A stretch of 64,000 nt of DNA from Terebella lapidaria (taxonomy: Eukaryota > Annelida > Polychaeta > Terebellida > Terebellidae), in the NCBI GenBank assembly GCA_949152475.1, contig OX424570.1, positions 27,400,694-27,464,693 of the forward strand, given 5' to 3'. Positions 34,017-47,381 of this stretch are shown here, one piece after another. Under the pieces are notes generated by a model that was not told where the DNA came from, ran no database searches, and worked only from the letters and a program-made list of their open reading frames with translations. Position 1 is the first letter of the stretch, and each line of letters opens with the position of its first letter. Made by a program: the position numbers and the translations under genes.

Positions 34017-36600
34017 TCAGAAATACAATGTATTTCTGGGGTTATTCCAGCACCAGCACACTCCTCCCAATGGCCTAGGGCCATCGATACCGCCTCCAAC
34101 TCCAACCGGTTGATGTGCCACGATCTCTCGGGCTCCGCCCACACCCTGGAAACTTCCTTGAAATCCAGGTGCGCTCCCCAATCCTTTGTAGACGCATTCG
34201 TAAAGAGATGCTCGGAGGAAGGAGGCTGGCGGAAGGTTGAGTCCCGAGTAGGGCTGGGGAAAGGACCACCAGTTGCTTCGGGGGAACCAGTGGCTGCCAT
34301 CCACTGAGAACGAAGGTCGATCTGCAACTCCATCATGTGGAATCGACCGTAAGGGACCAACTTCTCGGTCGCCGCCAACAGCCCGAGCATCGACTGCCAG
34401 GTCTGAGCTGGCTGGCTGGGCTCGTCCAAGAACCGGCGGAGCAAAGGCCTTATCTTTGACAGACGCTCCTCCGTCGGGAAAACCATGCCCAGCTGGGTTT
34501 TGTACCGATATCCCACGAACACGAAGTCCTGGGCCAGCGTTAACTCTGATTTTTGGAGGTTAACAAAAAGTCCAGGACCCACTGCAAGTGCCGAATTAAG
34601 ACCTCGGGGGACTGGTGATAGATAATCCAGTCATCCAAGTACTGGTAGAGGAGTATGCCCTCCTTGTGGGCCAGTACCTGTAACTCCTCCACAACCATTG
34701 TGAAGATCCATGGGGCCGGGGACAGGCCGACCGGCAGGGCATGGAACTGATACACCGTGCCGTGGTGCACGAAGCGCAGGTATCTGCGGGAGCCCGGATG
34801 AATCGGGATGTGAAAGAACGCATCCTTCAGATCCAGAGAGACCACCCAAAATTTTTTTGGAAGAGACAAACGGATCGATTCTGCCGTCTCCATGGCGAAC
34901 TTGGGGGTCTTGACGTGGCAGTCCAAAGATAACAGGTCGATCACGGGACGCAACCCTCTTGAGCTCTTGGGAGTCAAGAACAGGATACTGTAATAACCAA
35001 GAGACTTTTTCGAAAGCTCCGGGAAGCGAAAAGGGAATGGGCTCTAGGGACAATGCAGGACGCTGACTGAACTGGATGCGAAATCCCCTGTGAAAGGACT
35101 GACACGATCCACACGCTGGCCCCGAGTTCCTGCCACTCTTGCCAATAATTTGCCAGACGCTCACCCACAGGATCGCTTGAATTTTGAAACGAAGGTGTGG
35201 CAGCCCGAGGTATCACGGAGTCCGCCGCAGGGAGCGGTAACTGCGGAACACTCACGCGGGGGTGAAGGACCTTTTCTCTCCTGCTGGCTTGGGCTTGCCC
35301 TTGGGTCCGGATTTACTGCCGGCAGGGTTCCCCTGAAAGGGCTTCTTGTCCTTCTTCTCCTTGGGCTTGGCCGACTGCTGGGACTTGGAAGAAGGTGGGG
35401 TGTAAGCCTGGAGAGGAGAGGCCAGGCGCTTGGCGATGATCTCTGTAAGTCGCTTGCTAGCAGAAACGGACTCGTCCTGACGGGCCAGCTCACGAGCTGC
35501 CAACAGCCTGGACTCCAGACCGGCAAAGAAGGTGGAGGAGAGGAAAGAGCAGCAGCAGCCTTTGGTTCCACCAGCGGAGCACAGCATAGCTCCGTAACCA
35601 AGGCCGGGGGGGGGGGGGGGGGGGAGCTTGAACTTGGCCTGACTCAGAAAATCATCCCGCCTCAGCAAGTGTAGGACCCACTCCACGTACGTGGTCTGTT
35701 ACATCCGGTGAGCTAACGCCAGGTCGCAGGACTCTTAAGAGTTGGGAAGCTGAACTGAGGTGGTCCCCGAGGGACACTAACTCAGCCGGAGGAGACTCCA
35801 GGGCATCCAGCGCTGTCTGAGCACACTGTAACTGGCGGTAGGCCGCGGTCCTGAACCAGTCCCCCAGGGAGGACACACAAGTAGCGGCTCGGGCGGCATG
35901 ATCCCGGGAGAGCAACGTCCCAGTTGCACGGTCACTGGGCGAGCCTTATCCCCCAAGTAAGGGGCCGCCGATTCCGGGAAGACCGCAAGTTTGTCAAGGT
36001 AGTCCGGGTTGGACGAGAGATAGTCTCGTTTGCGGAAAGGAGGCCGACGGGGAAACTACCCCAACTCGGTCTTTCCCTGGTCTGAAGTCTCGGTTCGACG
36101 CCCGGAAAATTGGCAGTATAATTCTCCATAGTAGCAGGTGAAAGGGTGGCCTGAACAATCAGAAGGCAATCCTGCTCCTGAGGCCTGACACCCATGGTCC
36201 AACAAGAGCTCTCTCCGTCGAGAGGGCCTGCCAACCCTTGGACCAAATCCCCTTAGAGCGGATTGGACCACCTGTCAACAGCGAACACTCAAGGTCCGGA
36301 CCTGTAGGACGGGGGCCAGACCCCGAAAGGGCAAAAGCAAGGCAGGAACAGCACGGAGAGTTGTTTGCTGGACCCGGGGTCCGGGGTCCGGGCCCTGTCG
36401 GACCAAGCCCGGCCCCCGCAACACGGGGCATGGCCCCCGAAGCACGGAGGCCGGCCTCTGTGACTCGCGCTGTGCCAAGCACCGAATAACCAAGGAGTCG
36501 GGGGTGATGCTAGCATCATATGTGCGATGCCAGGCACTATGGTTCTTGGCACTGTGGCACACTAAAAGCATTTCACAATCTTTTGTGAAGGCCATTATAT
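34017..36600 (-). mobile_element. DIRS-like retroelement with reverse transcriptase and truncated RNase H
   Basis: On the minus strand the order is a gag-like region (36480-35660), a basic tail (KKDKKPFQG, 35250-35400), a reverse transcriptase (34977-34560) and an RNase H start (34300-34020). The RT shows VSLDLKDAFFHIPI, LPVGLSPAPWIF and the catalytic YLDD near 34640. The RNase H part (DWGAHLDF, HINRLELEA, HCISDN) breaks off at 34020, so no tyrosine recombinase or far end is present. A frameshift separates the YLDD frame from the following NLQKSELTLAQDFVFVGY frame near 34570, and the gag frame is also broken. The domain order and RT/RNase H sequence fit the DIRS order rather than LTR elements. 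An 18-base G run lies at about 35607. Confidence 0.85.
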
Positions 36601-38214
36601 AGACAGACAGACAGACGTACTTTATTCATCCCAGGATGCGGAAATTGAGTGCCCGTACATGCAATGACGGACTGTGTCAGCCATATGAGCAGCGCCACAA
36701 CTGAGATCAGTGCGACTTGAGATCAGTGCGACCTGATTATATGCTCGCATATGTTTGAAAACACATGGTGGAGTGGTTTATACACAGTCTGTATCATGTA
36801 GATCGTATAGGCAAATGCAGTGCTTAAGTTCACTTCATATTGAAGTCTTTATTTGCATCCGAAATAAAGGATGCACGCCTGTTCAACGAAGACGGCTGTC
36901 TGATGTGATGGCGTCACGCCCACTGGTCGCACCATACGAGTTGATGCTAGCATCAAGTCGCACTGATCGCACGGGCTAGCAATTAGCAATATGATTAAAA
37001 ACTGGTGAAAATTTCTCGGAGATACATCCAGGCGTTCTTGAGATATCGTCCGGAAACCAAAAAGTGAAAAAAAAGAAAAGAAAGAATTCTGACAACTGTA
37101 AGGGCATTCGGCAAGAAATGCCCTAATAAATATTGTATGTACATAGATCTACATAATTATTTGCCATTCCAACTTATCAACTTTCTCATTTCAACATCTC
37201 GCCTCTGGTCCCGAACTTGTATCATATCGGGGAACCGTTTCCATACCTCATGAGAACTTCAACGGACGATCTCCCCCAAGTAAGTAATAATCATTACTCA
37301 CTGCAGCGGGATGAACAAGGTAATCATAAACGTTCTTCAGGACACTGGTATTCAATTTATTTGACGTGGACATAATAAGACAATTACAAAAAGTAATAAA
37401 TACACATCAACAAATGCATGACGGGAAGACTACATGTTACCATGGTTACATTACAAGTCATTCTGCTATGAGAATACGATAATGGCAAGATTACTGCCTG
37501 ATATACAAAGGATATATTACAATCAGTCAATATCTGTCACAGGTATACATAAAAGCTTATACATGTATTACAGGAAACAATTGACTGTATGAACACAATG
37601 AATACTGCATGGCTGACCAGATAGTTGAGTTACACTTTGTTACACAAGCTGTATTCACTGTTCAATGCACATCATTTCTATACAATGCACAGTCAATATA
37701 TATAAACTATATATATATATATCATACTTCATATATATCAATATGAAGTATTGAACAATGACAGTTCTGTTCAAAAATATATCAACCACTGAACTAATCT
37801 ATTTTCAGCTATTATCAATCAATCAATACTACATGATCCATATAAACAATAGTGAGATTCTTACCCATAATTCTCTAACAACTTAAATGATTTCCCTCAT
37901 ACAGTGGATCCTGTGTTAAAAACCACCTTACATGAGAGACCACCTGTCATGCGAGACCACGTTTTGGGGTCCCTTGGGTGGTCTTCACACAACGGATCCT
38001 CTGTATGTTTGTTTTTCACAATGTGGAATTCAACAACACTGAATTTACTGTAAATACTGAACTATCTTGTCACCATGGTAACCAGGGACAAATACCAAAT
38101 TTATTCCAGATACAGAAATTACAATATCATTTCAAATAAATCCATACACCAATAATTTACAACCCATTCATCTCCCAAAAGCAAACAAACCTCCCTATCA
38201 AACCCCTGACAAAC
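36601..38214. other. Noncoding, downstream of the CASD1-like gene
   Basis: Starts with a GACA microsatellite. It matches 1713-2816 and then, after an AT repeat near 37700, matches 4530-5013. No exon is seen. Confidence 0.6.
37902..38003. mobile_element. 102-bp TA-flanked MITE, copy B
   Basis: Counterpart of 4701-4802 with a few substitutions and the same flanking TA. Confidence 0.75.
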
Positions 38215-41200
38215 TTACACCCCGAAAGCACCATGTGTGATTGCGACAGGTATCATGACTGCAGTGAAGCAGACCATGTTACGGACTAGAATTCGCCAGT
38301 CCCGGGGCACGACGTAGTCCGCGAGCTGCACCGTGACCGCGTGGATCTCGTGAGCGGCGCACACGAACACGAACGACGTGACGATGACGTTCATGACGCC
38401 GTAGCTCGGGACGAGGACCAGGACGCCGTGTGTATCAGCCGCCAGCCAGATGTGGTACTGGGCTATAAACAGCTGGGGAAAGAGAGAGATCAGATAAATA
38501 CTGAGAGTGAGGAAATTACATTCACAGAACATGTGTCCTTATGGTGCCTGTTGTTATAGCACTCAATATTGATTTTTTGTCTGGTTCCTCATGTTTTGTG
38601 GAGATTCATAACTGATTCTCAAAAGTTAGTAAACATGACTGGTACCGGTATGTGAAAAAATATACTGACTTATGACGATAAAATACCAAAATGTGGAAAC
38701 CAGACACTGACTTCTGATAATCGGAAAGTCAGTCATAGGATCGACATACTAATGATGATAACGATTAACTTTATTTATCTTTCCCCTTGCCGAATTCGCA
38801 AGGTGCTTCCTCTAGACACTAAACTCGGATTTCCTGTGCACATGATACATGTCATAAAAATATTCACATACATTCATGGTGCTGCATTCATACAAACCCT
38901 TACCTCTAAAGCTATCCGTCCAAACCATGCGAAGAACGTGCTGTATTTGCTTCGAATCCAGCCAAAGAGATTCCGTACAAAAATATACGAAACAATCTGA
39001 AACGTTCAACTAGAGGTCAAGGCCTAAAGATGCTTTGGAGGCATTTCAGTGTTAAGACTAATTTATATTTACAATCTGAAACATTCAATAAACCACATAC
39101 AGTGGACCCCCTCAGATAGGATCCCCCTCGATAAAGATTTCCCCCTCTGTAAAGACCTTTTTGTGTGGCGCTAGGATAATGTTAACATGTAAATGAACCC
39201 CTCTAATAAGACATCCCCTTAGATAAGACCTTAATTTTGCGGCAGAAGCGAAGGTCTTATTTGAGGGTAACCACTGTACATGTAAATTCATCAATATTTC
39301 ATGCAAATTGGAACAAACATTCTCTCTAAAAAAATCAGTTTACAATCTATGGAAAGTTTCATTATATTTCAATAATACCAGTACGCTTATCAATACCGGT
39401 AATATTCGATAACTTCACTTGGGATACCTACTGGGACAAATGAGATGTACGGGTGAACTTCATTACACTCGTCTTTGTTCCGACAGTAGGAAATAAATAT
39501 CGCGTAGCCCTGCAGGAAAAAAACATTATTTCTATAAAAGGAGAATAAATGGTGGTAAAATATATGTGAAATTTCATTAGTTGTGATCTACATAACAAAA
39601 CAGAGGCCAAAATAGATGTATTTGGTAACAAAATCAGTATTCAAACGGGATTACATAATCACACTACATATCTAGGAGGGAATAAATAACATAAAACAGA
39701 GTTGAGATGATTAACACATCAGGAAATACCGAAAGACTACGTCACTGACCAGGAGTCCACAAACGCTGAGACCACACACGAGCCAGGACACACGGCGAGG
39801 GAACAGGGTCCGGTCTGAGCCATCCTCAATCACACCCGTCTTCTTGCCGGCGATCACCGCCATACAGAACAGCACGCCAAACACCGTACTCTGGGGTAGG
39901 GGTCAATAATAACCATGACATACAGGTGTGCATCAGTAGCATGCTGAATATTATGTGGCTCATTTATAAATTTAGCATCTTCACACTTGATCTAGAATAC
40001 TGCAAAATGACTAATTTTGGCGGCTATTAAAATTTGCCGGTTGTGACTGCCTGATTTTTTGGCGGAGATTTAATTTGGCGGTTTCATTATCACATACATT
40101 TCTTAACATATATATCTAATTAATTTCACGCAAGATTTAATTTGGCGGTTTCTTCCCTACTGCCAGATCTGCCAAATAGATCATCCGCCAAATTTTGACA
40201 AATGTTCATATGTCTTCTCACAGTACATGTACAACGGTTTCTTTTAATGAGATTTCCTTCAATATTAACAGCACTGTGCTCATGATCACAAATCCACCAA
40301 TCAAAACTTTACCACAATTCTGAATCTGTTCCTTCACATATATTTGTAAGTAAAATTGACCAGAACCATTCTCTGTGACTCACATAGCGATCCAGCGACC
40401 ATCTAAACCTCCAGTCGTGTATCGTGTCGTCCGACGTCACAAACAGCGCTTTGATCGGGTTCGTCAGGAACACCTTCTCAAAAAATACCTGAAACATATT
40501 TCCTTCTACATATACATAAATTTTACTCTTTAGTGGAAAAAAATGCCTGAAATGAATACTCTCTTCCCATTTCAACCCCAAACTATTGGAAATTTTGAAC
40601 ATACAATATATAACATGAGCAATACATACGTTTATATATTGGTCTGATAAAGCAATGACTTTAATTGCAATTCTTGACAATTTTAGTACATGTGTGATGA
40701 GTTTTTGACTTTGACGTACCTCCGAGGCATAGAAGAGAGTTATAGCAACACTGAGAGCGACAAGCTTCAGGATGAAATACAAGTAATACGCAGAGTTACC
40801 TGCAACAAAATGCAGATATATTACATGTGTACAAGATTTAAAACAAAGCTAGTTTAGGTGACAGTGAAAACACGGTAGCTTTCTTGACAATCATGATATC
40901 ATATGACACTGTTCTACAGGTATCATACTAGTGGGTTTGAAATGATTTACAGAGGAAACATTCACAGTGGAATTCATATAATAAGTATATTTTTCCATGA
41001 CATTCATTTTCACATCATACACATAGACAAATACATGCAGTTATTGTTATGAAAAATAAGATGTTATGAATAATAAAATATTACTATAATTGTACTCACT
41101 ATCTACGGACACTGAGGTTATCCGAGGCCATATCGCCATGGTGATGTAGAGTATAAGGAACCAGAAGGACACAAGGGGGATGAAGTAATAGAACTGGTAC

Positions 41201-44200
41201 GGTCGGTTCATCACAAAACACAAAACAATCACCAGAAAGTTAAACCTGAACATCACCTGATGAGAAAAGTTTTACTTCATGAATATCACATTCATGAATA
41301 CAGATTTGGACTTTTATTGGCTGTTCTTCGATACTTTTCCCAATTGTCATTCAAACTGTGAATACTCACATGACAGAATCTGTGCAGGCTAAAATCTCCT
41401 TTGGTGAAAAAATAATAGAAATGTCCGTAACCGGAGAGAAATATATAGGAGGAGACTAGAACTCGGATCTGCATGTATATGTGCAACATCTGGAACATGG
41501 AAAAAGTTATTTATAAGAAAGAGTTTTTATGATAATTCGTTGATATTCAGTGGAAATGACTACTTAAATATAGGGTCACTAATCGACTACATAAACATAG
41601 GTACAATGTACAGCGATATGTTTTAGTATACTACAGTTCGCTGCTTCAAAATATTGCTTGTATCTAACAAATGTATCTTTTACATCGTGATATACCACGA
41701 GGGAACTTCAAATTTTATAATAATGAACCTCCAACATATGAGTAACAACACCAGTGATGTATTAAGCCATAGAGACAACCTGAAGCTATAGCTCTGACCT
41801 GACTGGCACCAGTGAGGTGGTAGATTAGTATTACTAGCTGCATCCAGCCCTTCCATTCGTCTGTCTGATCCCGGTGTAACATCGTACTCTGTCGAAGCGG
41901 AGGATATGATCCAAACTATGCACAAACATTCTCAATTTTATCGATACTTGTTTATGATGGATGTGGTTCACCAGAAAATATATCATTTCGGAGGTTAACT
42001 ACTCGATTTGCATATTCTTTGCAGTCAAATCTTGACAGAGATAATAGAAAAATTTAATAAGTTCTGTAGCTAGCAGCAATGAAGTTGTATCTTCAATTTG
42101 CCTTGTCTTATCTTTCATGATAAGATAACCTTTTGTCTGAAATCTGACAGAATAACAATTGACCCTCAGGAAGCCTGTCAGGCATCAGACATTCCCTCTT
42201 ACATTCTAGGATACTCTTAGAATCGATTCACCTGAATACTCAAAAGTTTTACTGTCAGAGATCATTCAAGGTTGAATTCAAGGTCACCATTTTGATTTTG
42301 ATTTTGAGGGCCACACATTCCTACCAGTCAATATTTGACCTCAAATGGTCATCCAAGGTGAAATTACCTCATAAACTTATTAATATTCATTCAATCTTCC
42401 CGAAAAAGAAGTTTCATATCTGAGCATTGCACAACATAACTGTGCAATATCACAGCGATTCCTGTGGAATTATCACCCAAAGAATGCTCGAAAACCATGT
42501 GTGTCGAATGGGCTGATTTTTTCACAAAACGTGTCCATAATCAGCCATTTTGGTTCATTACAACCTTTATTGATGCATAGGTGTCACGGTCTTACCAAAT
42601 AGTGTGAGTTCATACAAAACAAATTTAAAATCAGATCAGAAATATGACCTGTAAAGCGCTCGCAAGAAAATGTCTGTGGCGGTGGATGCGACGATTGCAA
42701 ATCCATAGTACATGTAGTAAGCGAATAGGAAAACAGTTCAAAGACCAGTTAATTGACATCTGTTGCTCACCTGTTTGGAGTTCTCCGTGAAGAAGAACCC
42801 AAGAATCATCAGGTAGAGAAAAGGCAAAAAGAAGTTGACGTGTGTGTAATACTTGTTCTCCTTCATGAAGAAATTTGTTCTGCAAATGTAAACAAAACAA
42901 CGCTCTACCATCTTGCCCAAGGGGTGTTTTGATCTTGTTTTCCGCGACAGACAACGAGTGAGCAAATCTATTTATCTAGTCTCTGGCATTATGGTTATTT
43001 TGATTGTTTTGAATTAATTATTCTGATAAAAATATAGTGGTAGAAAGTAGGTACGTTATAAGGGTCAAAGGCACTGATAAACACATCAGGTTAGTAATAC
43101 TAGTATGTTAGAAAAACATGTACATGCTTTGCTTATCGGAAAGAACCTGATTTTTAACATCTTGCATGTGTTCATATTTAATATATATATATATATTGCC
43201 ATATCCTCAGCAGTATTCATCAAATGAACATCAAATGGTACAAACGTCTAACGATGGGCGACAAACCTGTCACAGAGAAGGAAGAAAGCCATCAGAACTC
43301 CGAGACGTGCCATACTGGCGAAGAACGGGTACACGCCCTGAGTACAGCAGACAGACGACTCCTCACTGCTGCCCTCTGGTGGGGAAGACTGGCTTGCCTC
43401 GGAGTGTGACCTCAGCAACAGGGGGCGCCTCATCCACAGCACGATCAACAGGTAAATCACCAGGCTGCAAGGCAATTATCGTCATGTACAGGTTTGTACA
43501 CGAATGTTTTCATAGTTTTTGACGGTGACCAAACTAGGCAAGAAAATGTATATATGTAAATGCTTCAAATGACATTTCACGTTAAGGAAATCTTTCTATT
43601 CATTTGAAATCCCGATACTCAATCATCTTTTGTCAAGCAGTTCTCTGACCTCACTGGGATTGCATCCATGTGTGAACCAACTCTTTCATACTGAGTTGCT
43701 GTAGCTTCTCAAAATGTTTCATATCTTATAACTTCTCATCTCACAGGATAAACTCAATATCTAATATATTTCAGCATACATACAAATATATCAATTCTAT
43801 GACAGTTACAGGACAAATTCTTTGCTATTTCACACACGTACCTTGCCCCAAGGAGAGCGGCGGTTGTGATTTGTAGTTTTGTGAGTGGCTCAGAGCTGCT
43901 GCAGCACGTCCCGTCGTTAAAGTTCATGTGGTCATTACAGTACTTGTTAACAAGGATCTGCGTCACCTGTCAACAGACGCAAATATTAACAGCAGATGGG
44001 AATGTTTGTCAATCAATAGCTCATTAACCCAGGCATATAACGATATGAATAATCAGATATAAAATGGCACCTATTATTTGTGAATATAGTTGCACAAAAT
44101 TTTCTGGTGAAGATTCATACATTTCCAAATAATTCATTTTCCGAACATTTTTTATCCCTCTACATACACAATTTTTACATTTGGGTAAAAACATATTCAT

Positions 44201-47200
44201 GTAATTGACAAGTCAATATTACCCAAGTGAGCGCGACTTTCCCAGCGTGTAGTCCATCCTTCGAGTCAGCATTGTAACCCTGGGCAACCAGACGTGACGA
44301 CTTCCAGATCTCCACCCCAGAGCCAGCCCTGTAACCATGACAACAGTCACCAGTCAGTACAATGTTAATTTCAAGAGGCACAACAAAGCAGGATTGGGCG
44401 TGTACAAGCTTACAGGATGTCCTGAGCCGCTCTGTTGTACTTGTCTATCTGAGAGTTTGTGATCATGGAGCGGTTCGGGTGTAAGCGCTCCTCCGTCACG
44501 GGATCTGCAAAATTGTAATAGTAGCAAAGTTTGACAGAAAATACTATGGGTTTTCTTTTTCATTGTAGAACTGACAATCACTTCAATCTGAGAAAGAAAT
44601 AATTGAAATGTGAACATGTTGAAGGCAAGAAAGTGTGACCAAGGGGGCCAAAAGATATATTGCACTGGACTGTTATTTGACTTTGACCTTGCTCTGACCT
44701 TGGAGTGTCCACAGCACCTCAGTCGTGTTGACGAGCCTGCGGAGGTGAGGAACCACTTGGGAAAGGTTATCTGTGGGGAGTACAACATACTAATACAGCT
44801 GTAAGTAAGTGAGTAGCGAAATAACTCTCTCAAACCTCAAGTTATGTTGTCTAATGGCACATATACATGATATATGCATGAACATTACCAAACACATGTG
44901 TATCACTTGAATAAAAAAAATCCCATATATATGTATTTTATCTTTAATAGATCATTCGAATAGGAAAGATTTGTAATGTAGGTAGCTCCTCAATTCAATC
45001 CAGGTAATCTGACAGGATTCACAAGATCACATGCACAAAATAATAATGTTTTGGATCATAATTCTGCAGATGTTTTTCCCATGACTTATGTCACTCACAT
45101 TTGTAGCTCTCGAACGCTTCAGTAGTAGCATTAAACATCTTGATTGTCCACTGAAAACAAAAGGAAAATGTAAGTGAGACACAAGTGCTTCTGATAATAA
45201 ATCTGACAGGACATTTCCACTGACATGTGTTTGTACAATCCACAACACTGTACTTACAGTGGCACTGCCAGTGATCAGGAGTCTCGGTCGATCCCGCTGT
45301 TTTTTCGCTAGCAATTTTTGATAAGCCAAGATCATACTATCGTTGATCAGAGGCTGCCATAAAAAATCCTGAAATAATTCATGCATTTTAGGTCAATATA
45401 TGCACAATTAGAAAGTTCATTTCTTTTAAGTTGGAACACAAAACAACAAGTCAATGATTCACTTCCCATTGTGAGTAGAGCTTTTATTTTATACACATGC
45501 ATGTAGCAAACAAGATTTTTTTGGTCATAATTCTATCCTCTAAAAAAAACAATCCGCTGCATGTAGTCATTTAGTAGACAATGTACGTACCACTTTCAGG
45601 TTGGTTTTCTTGTCGATGTGGTGCAGGTCAGAGTGAGCTTTCTCCGCGGTGATGGCGTGCGGACTCAGCAGGTTCACAAACTCGTAGTACAGCTGTCGAA
45701 TCCTGGAGTCACCCAGAAACACAATGTGGTTGTTCCCGCCCCAGTACGATATGTAGTGCATACAATTCCGGCTTTCTCTGTATCAAAAGGAAGAAACTAC
45801 TTGACAATAAATATCATAATATGTTGTTATGTGTTATAGAACAATATCCTTGTACCATGTTTATAAAAAACAGGAAAAAAGATCATATTTATTAATGCGA
45901 TGTCATATTTATGTACAGTAGATCCTGTGTTGAAGACCACTTGTTTTGGGAGACCACCTGGCATTTAAGACCATTTTTGCAAGGACGGATTGATTTCAGT
46001 GTTAAATTCCCTGGTGTGAGCGACCACCTGACGAACGCGACCAGCGGCCACAACATAACGGTCAAAAGTTGGCCGGTCGTTGTTTTTTTACGACCACTGG
46101 CCGGCCGGTGATCACCAGACCGCATCATCGCATGATCGAAAACAGAGGGAGATGTGAATTCTCTCGCCCAAACAAAATCCCTGGCATTGTCAAACAGCTG
46201 TCAAAACACCGCCCCCACTCCACTCAGCCTTCAGGCTTATGATAACAATCTGCCTCACACTTGATTGGATCTGTGTAAATAGAACCCTCATGGATCATTA
46301 GATACACGTAGCCAAACAGTCATCGTTTTAATGAAGATCAGAATGAATAAATAAATAGACACGGGCAAGAAAATATAGACTCTAGTTTTCGTTTTCGGCA
46401 CGGCAGCCAGCCGAATCACACAGCACAAGCGCTGGGCACATTAATGTACAAATAAACATAAAGTAGGCCGATTGAGATTGGTGTTTTTGCAGATATATGT
46501 TAGTAGTTTATAAGAAATAAAGTAATGAATTGTGAAATTTCAATACAGAAAGTTCAAAGTGTCATTTATTCCACGCTGACAGCAACAAGTTGTGAGAAAC
46601 TACATCGAGTCCATAAGTCCGCCAAGAGCACTTCTCACTGCGCGCATGAATACACACAGCATTCCACGCTCGGAAATCAAAGCTTGTTTTCACAGCCGAG
46701 CGGATTCACGAGTTAATCACGGCATGTACTGAAAGTAGCAGTTATTCTTTGAATGAAGAATAGAAGAAATATAATTCTTTTTATTCTGCAGTATCAAAAA
46801 TGTGTTGAATACTTGCTTCTAATGATATTTCTTTTAAAATATGTAGACAGTCACAGAACAAATGTAAACACACTTCAAGCTTACTTACACAGGTGTGTAT
46901 TTGTGTATCATACAGCCATATGGTTGCCAAGCGTTGTAACCTTGGAAACGACCTTCACTAAGCAGCCAATGGCATGAGCTAGTTCCTGAAAACAAACATC
47001 CAAGTGGTACAGTTACTGTAACTTGTTCTAAAATTTGTATATCAATATATATACCTATTGTAGATTTCAATCAAGTGAATAACAGCAGTCTAAGACTGTG
47101 GTATTCATGTGTTATAAATGATCGTCAATGATACAGTTACCCGATCACAGACCTATGCAGAGATGAATGAAGCCGTGGTAGACAATGGAAGCGAGAATAC

Positions 47201-47381
47201 AAAGCACGGCGAGTAGTTTGGCATTGTAAACGTTGAGATATCGAGTGATTTCACCAGCGGCGGTCAGCTGTTCCTTGTTACCATGGTTACCCTGGTCGTT
47301 CTGGCCTGTGATTGGCTGCGGCAGCTCGAGGTCACTTGCTGGGTCACCTTCTACAGAAACGGGAAGGTCCTTGACCTCCAT
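38215..47381 (-). CDS. CASD1: CASD1-type sialate O-acetyltransferase, complete, 20 exons
   Basis: Exons 5' to 3': 47153-47381, 46889-46985, 45591-45777, 45258-45368, 45099-45150, 44699-44770, 44414-44504, 44223-44328, 43842-43966, 43267-43464, 42771-42879, 41799-41888, 41370-41489, 41100-41256, 40720-40799, 40384-40488, 39750-39890, 39432-39509, 38904-38996 and 38215-38472. They total 2499 nt, or 832 residues, all with GT-AG sites and matching phase. An N-terminal membrane anchor precedes a lumenal SGNH-type esterase domain with the serine block FLGDSRIRQ (exon 3) and the Asp/His block DGLH (exon 8). A multi-pass acyltransferase region follows (exons 10-20), with [42 protein letters not shown] and [10 protein letters not shown]. 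Vertebrate CASD1 is a Golgi enzyme that adds 9-O-acetyl groups to sialic acid using acetyl-CoA. Length and motif order fit that family. The chosen start is ATG at 47381. Confidence 0.93.
39100..39276. mobile_element. 177-bp TA-flanked MITE in a CASD1 intron
   Basis: Counterpart of 5896-6072, with the same CAGTGG ends and TA flanks, between exons 18 and 19. Confidence 0.7.

Larger units (their letters stand above)
26685..34020. repeat. Tandem lectin-receptor unit 3, right end truncated
   Basis: Third direct repeat. It stops about 1 kb short of the others, at GGGTTATCAGAAATA, where DIRS-like sequence takes over. It carries a private 413-bp MITE (31111-31523) and is the most diverged of the three. 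Confidence 0.9.
34873..42474. repeat. Segmental duplication, copy B
   Basis: Partner of 1-9246, in the same orientation, offset by about 34.9 kb at its left end. Beyond 42474 copy B continues into intron 11 and exons 1-11 of the intact CASD1-type gene, while copy A changes to unrelated DNA. Confidence 0.9.

Noticed and set aside
11601-34020. CRISPR-like or centromeric satellite explanation for the tandem repeats
   Set aside because: Units are over 7 kb, contain intact spliced genes and differ by transposon insertions; this is gene-cluster duplication.
34273-34913. Plus-strand frames across the DIRS reverse transcriptase
   Set aside because: Antisense shadows of the minus-strand RT and RNase H frames.
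35605-35626. Homopolymer G run, with others at 14506, 22450, 49148 and 56560
   Set aside because: Low-complexity runs; lengths are unreliable in assemblies and no function is implied.
44610-44804. Plus-strand open frame in the CASD1 region
   Set aside because: It is the complement of CASD1 exon 6.
45905-46135. Second GAGACCACC-type MITE near CASD1 exon 3
   Set aside because: The left end resembles the 4701 family (CAGTAGATCCTGTGTTGAAG), but no matching right end or target duplication was found.
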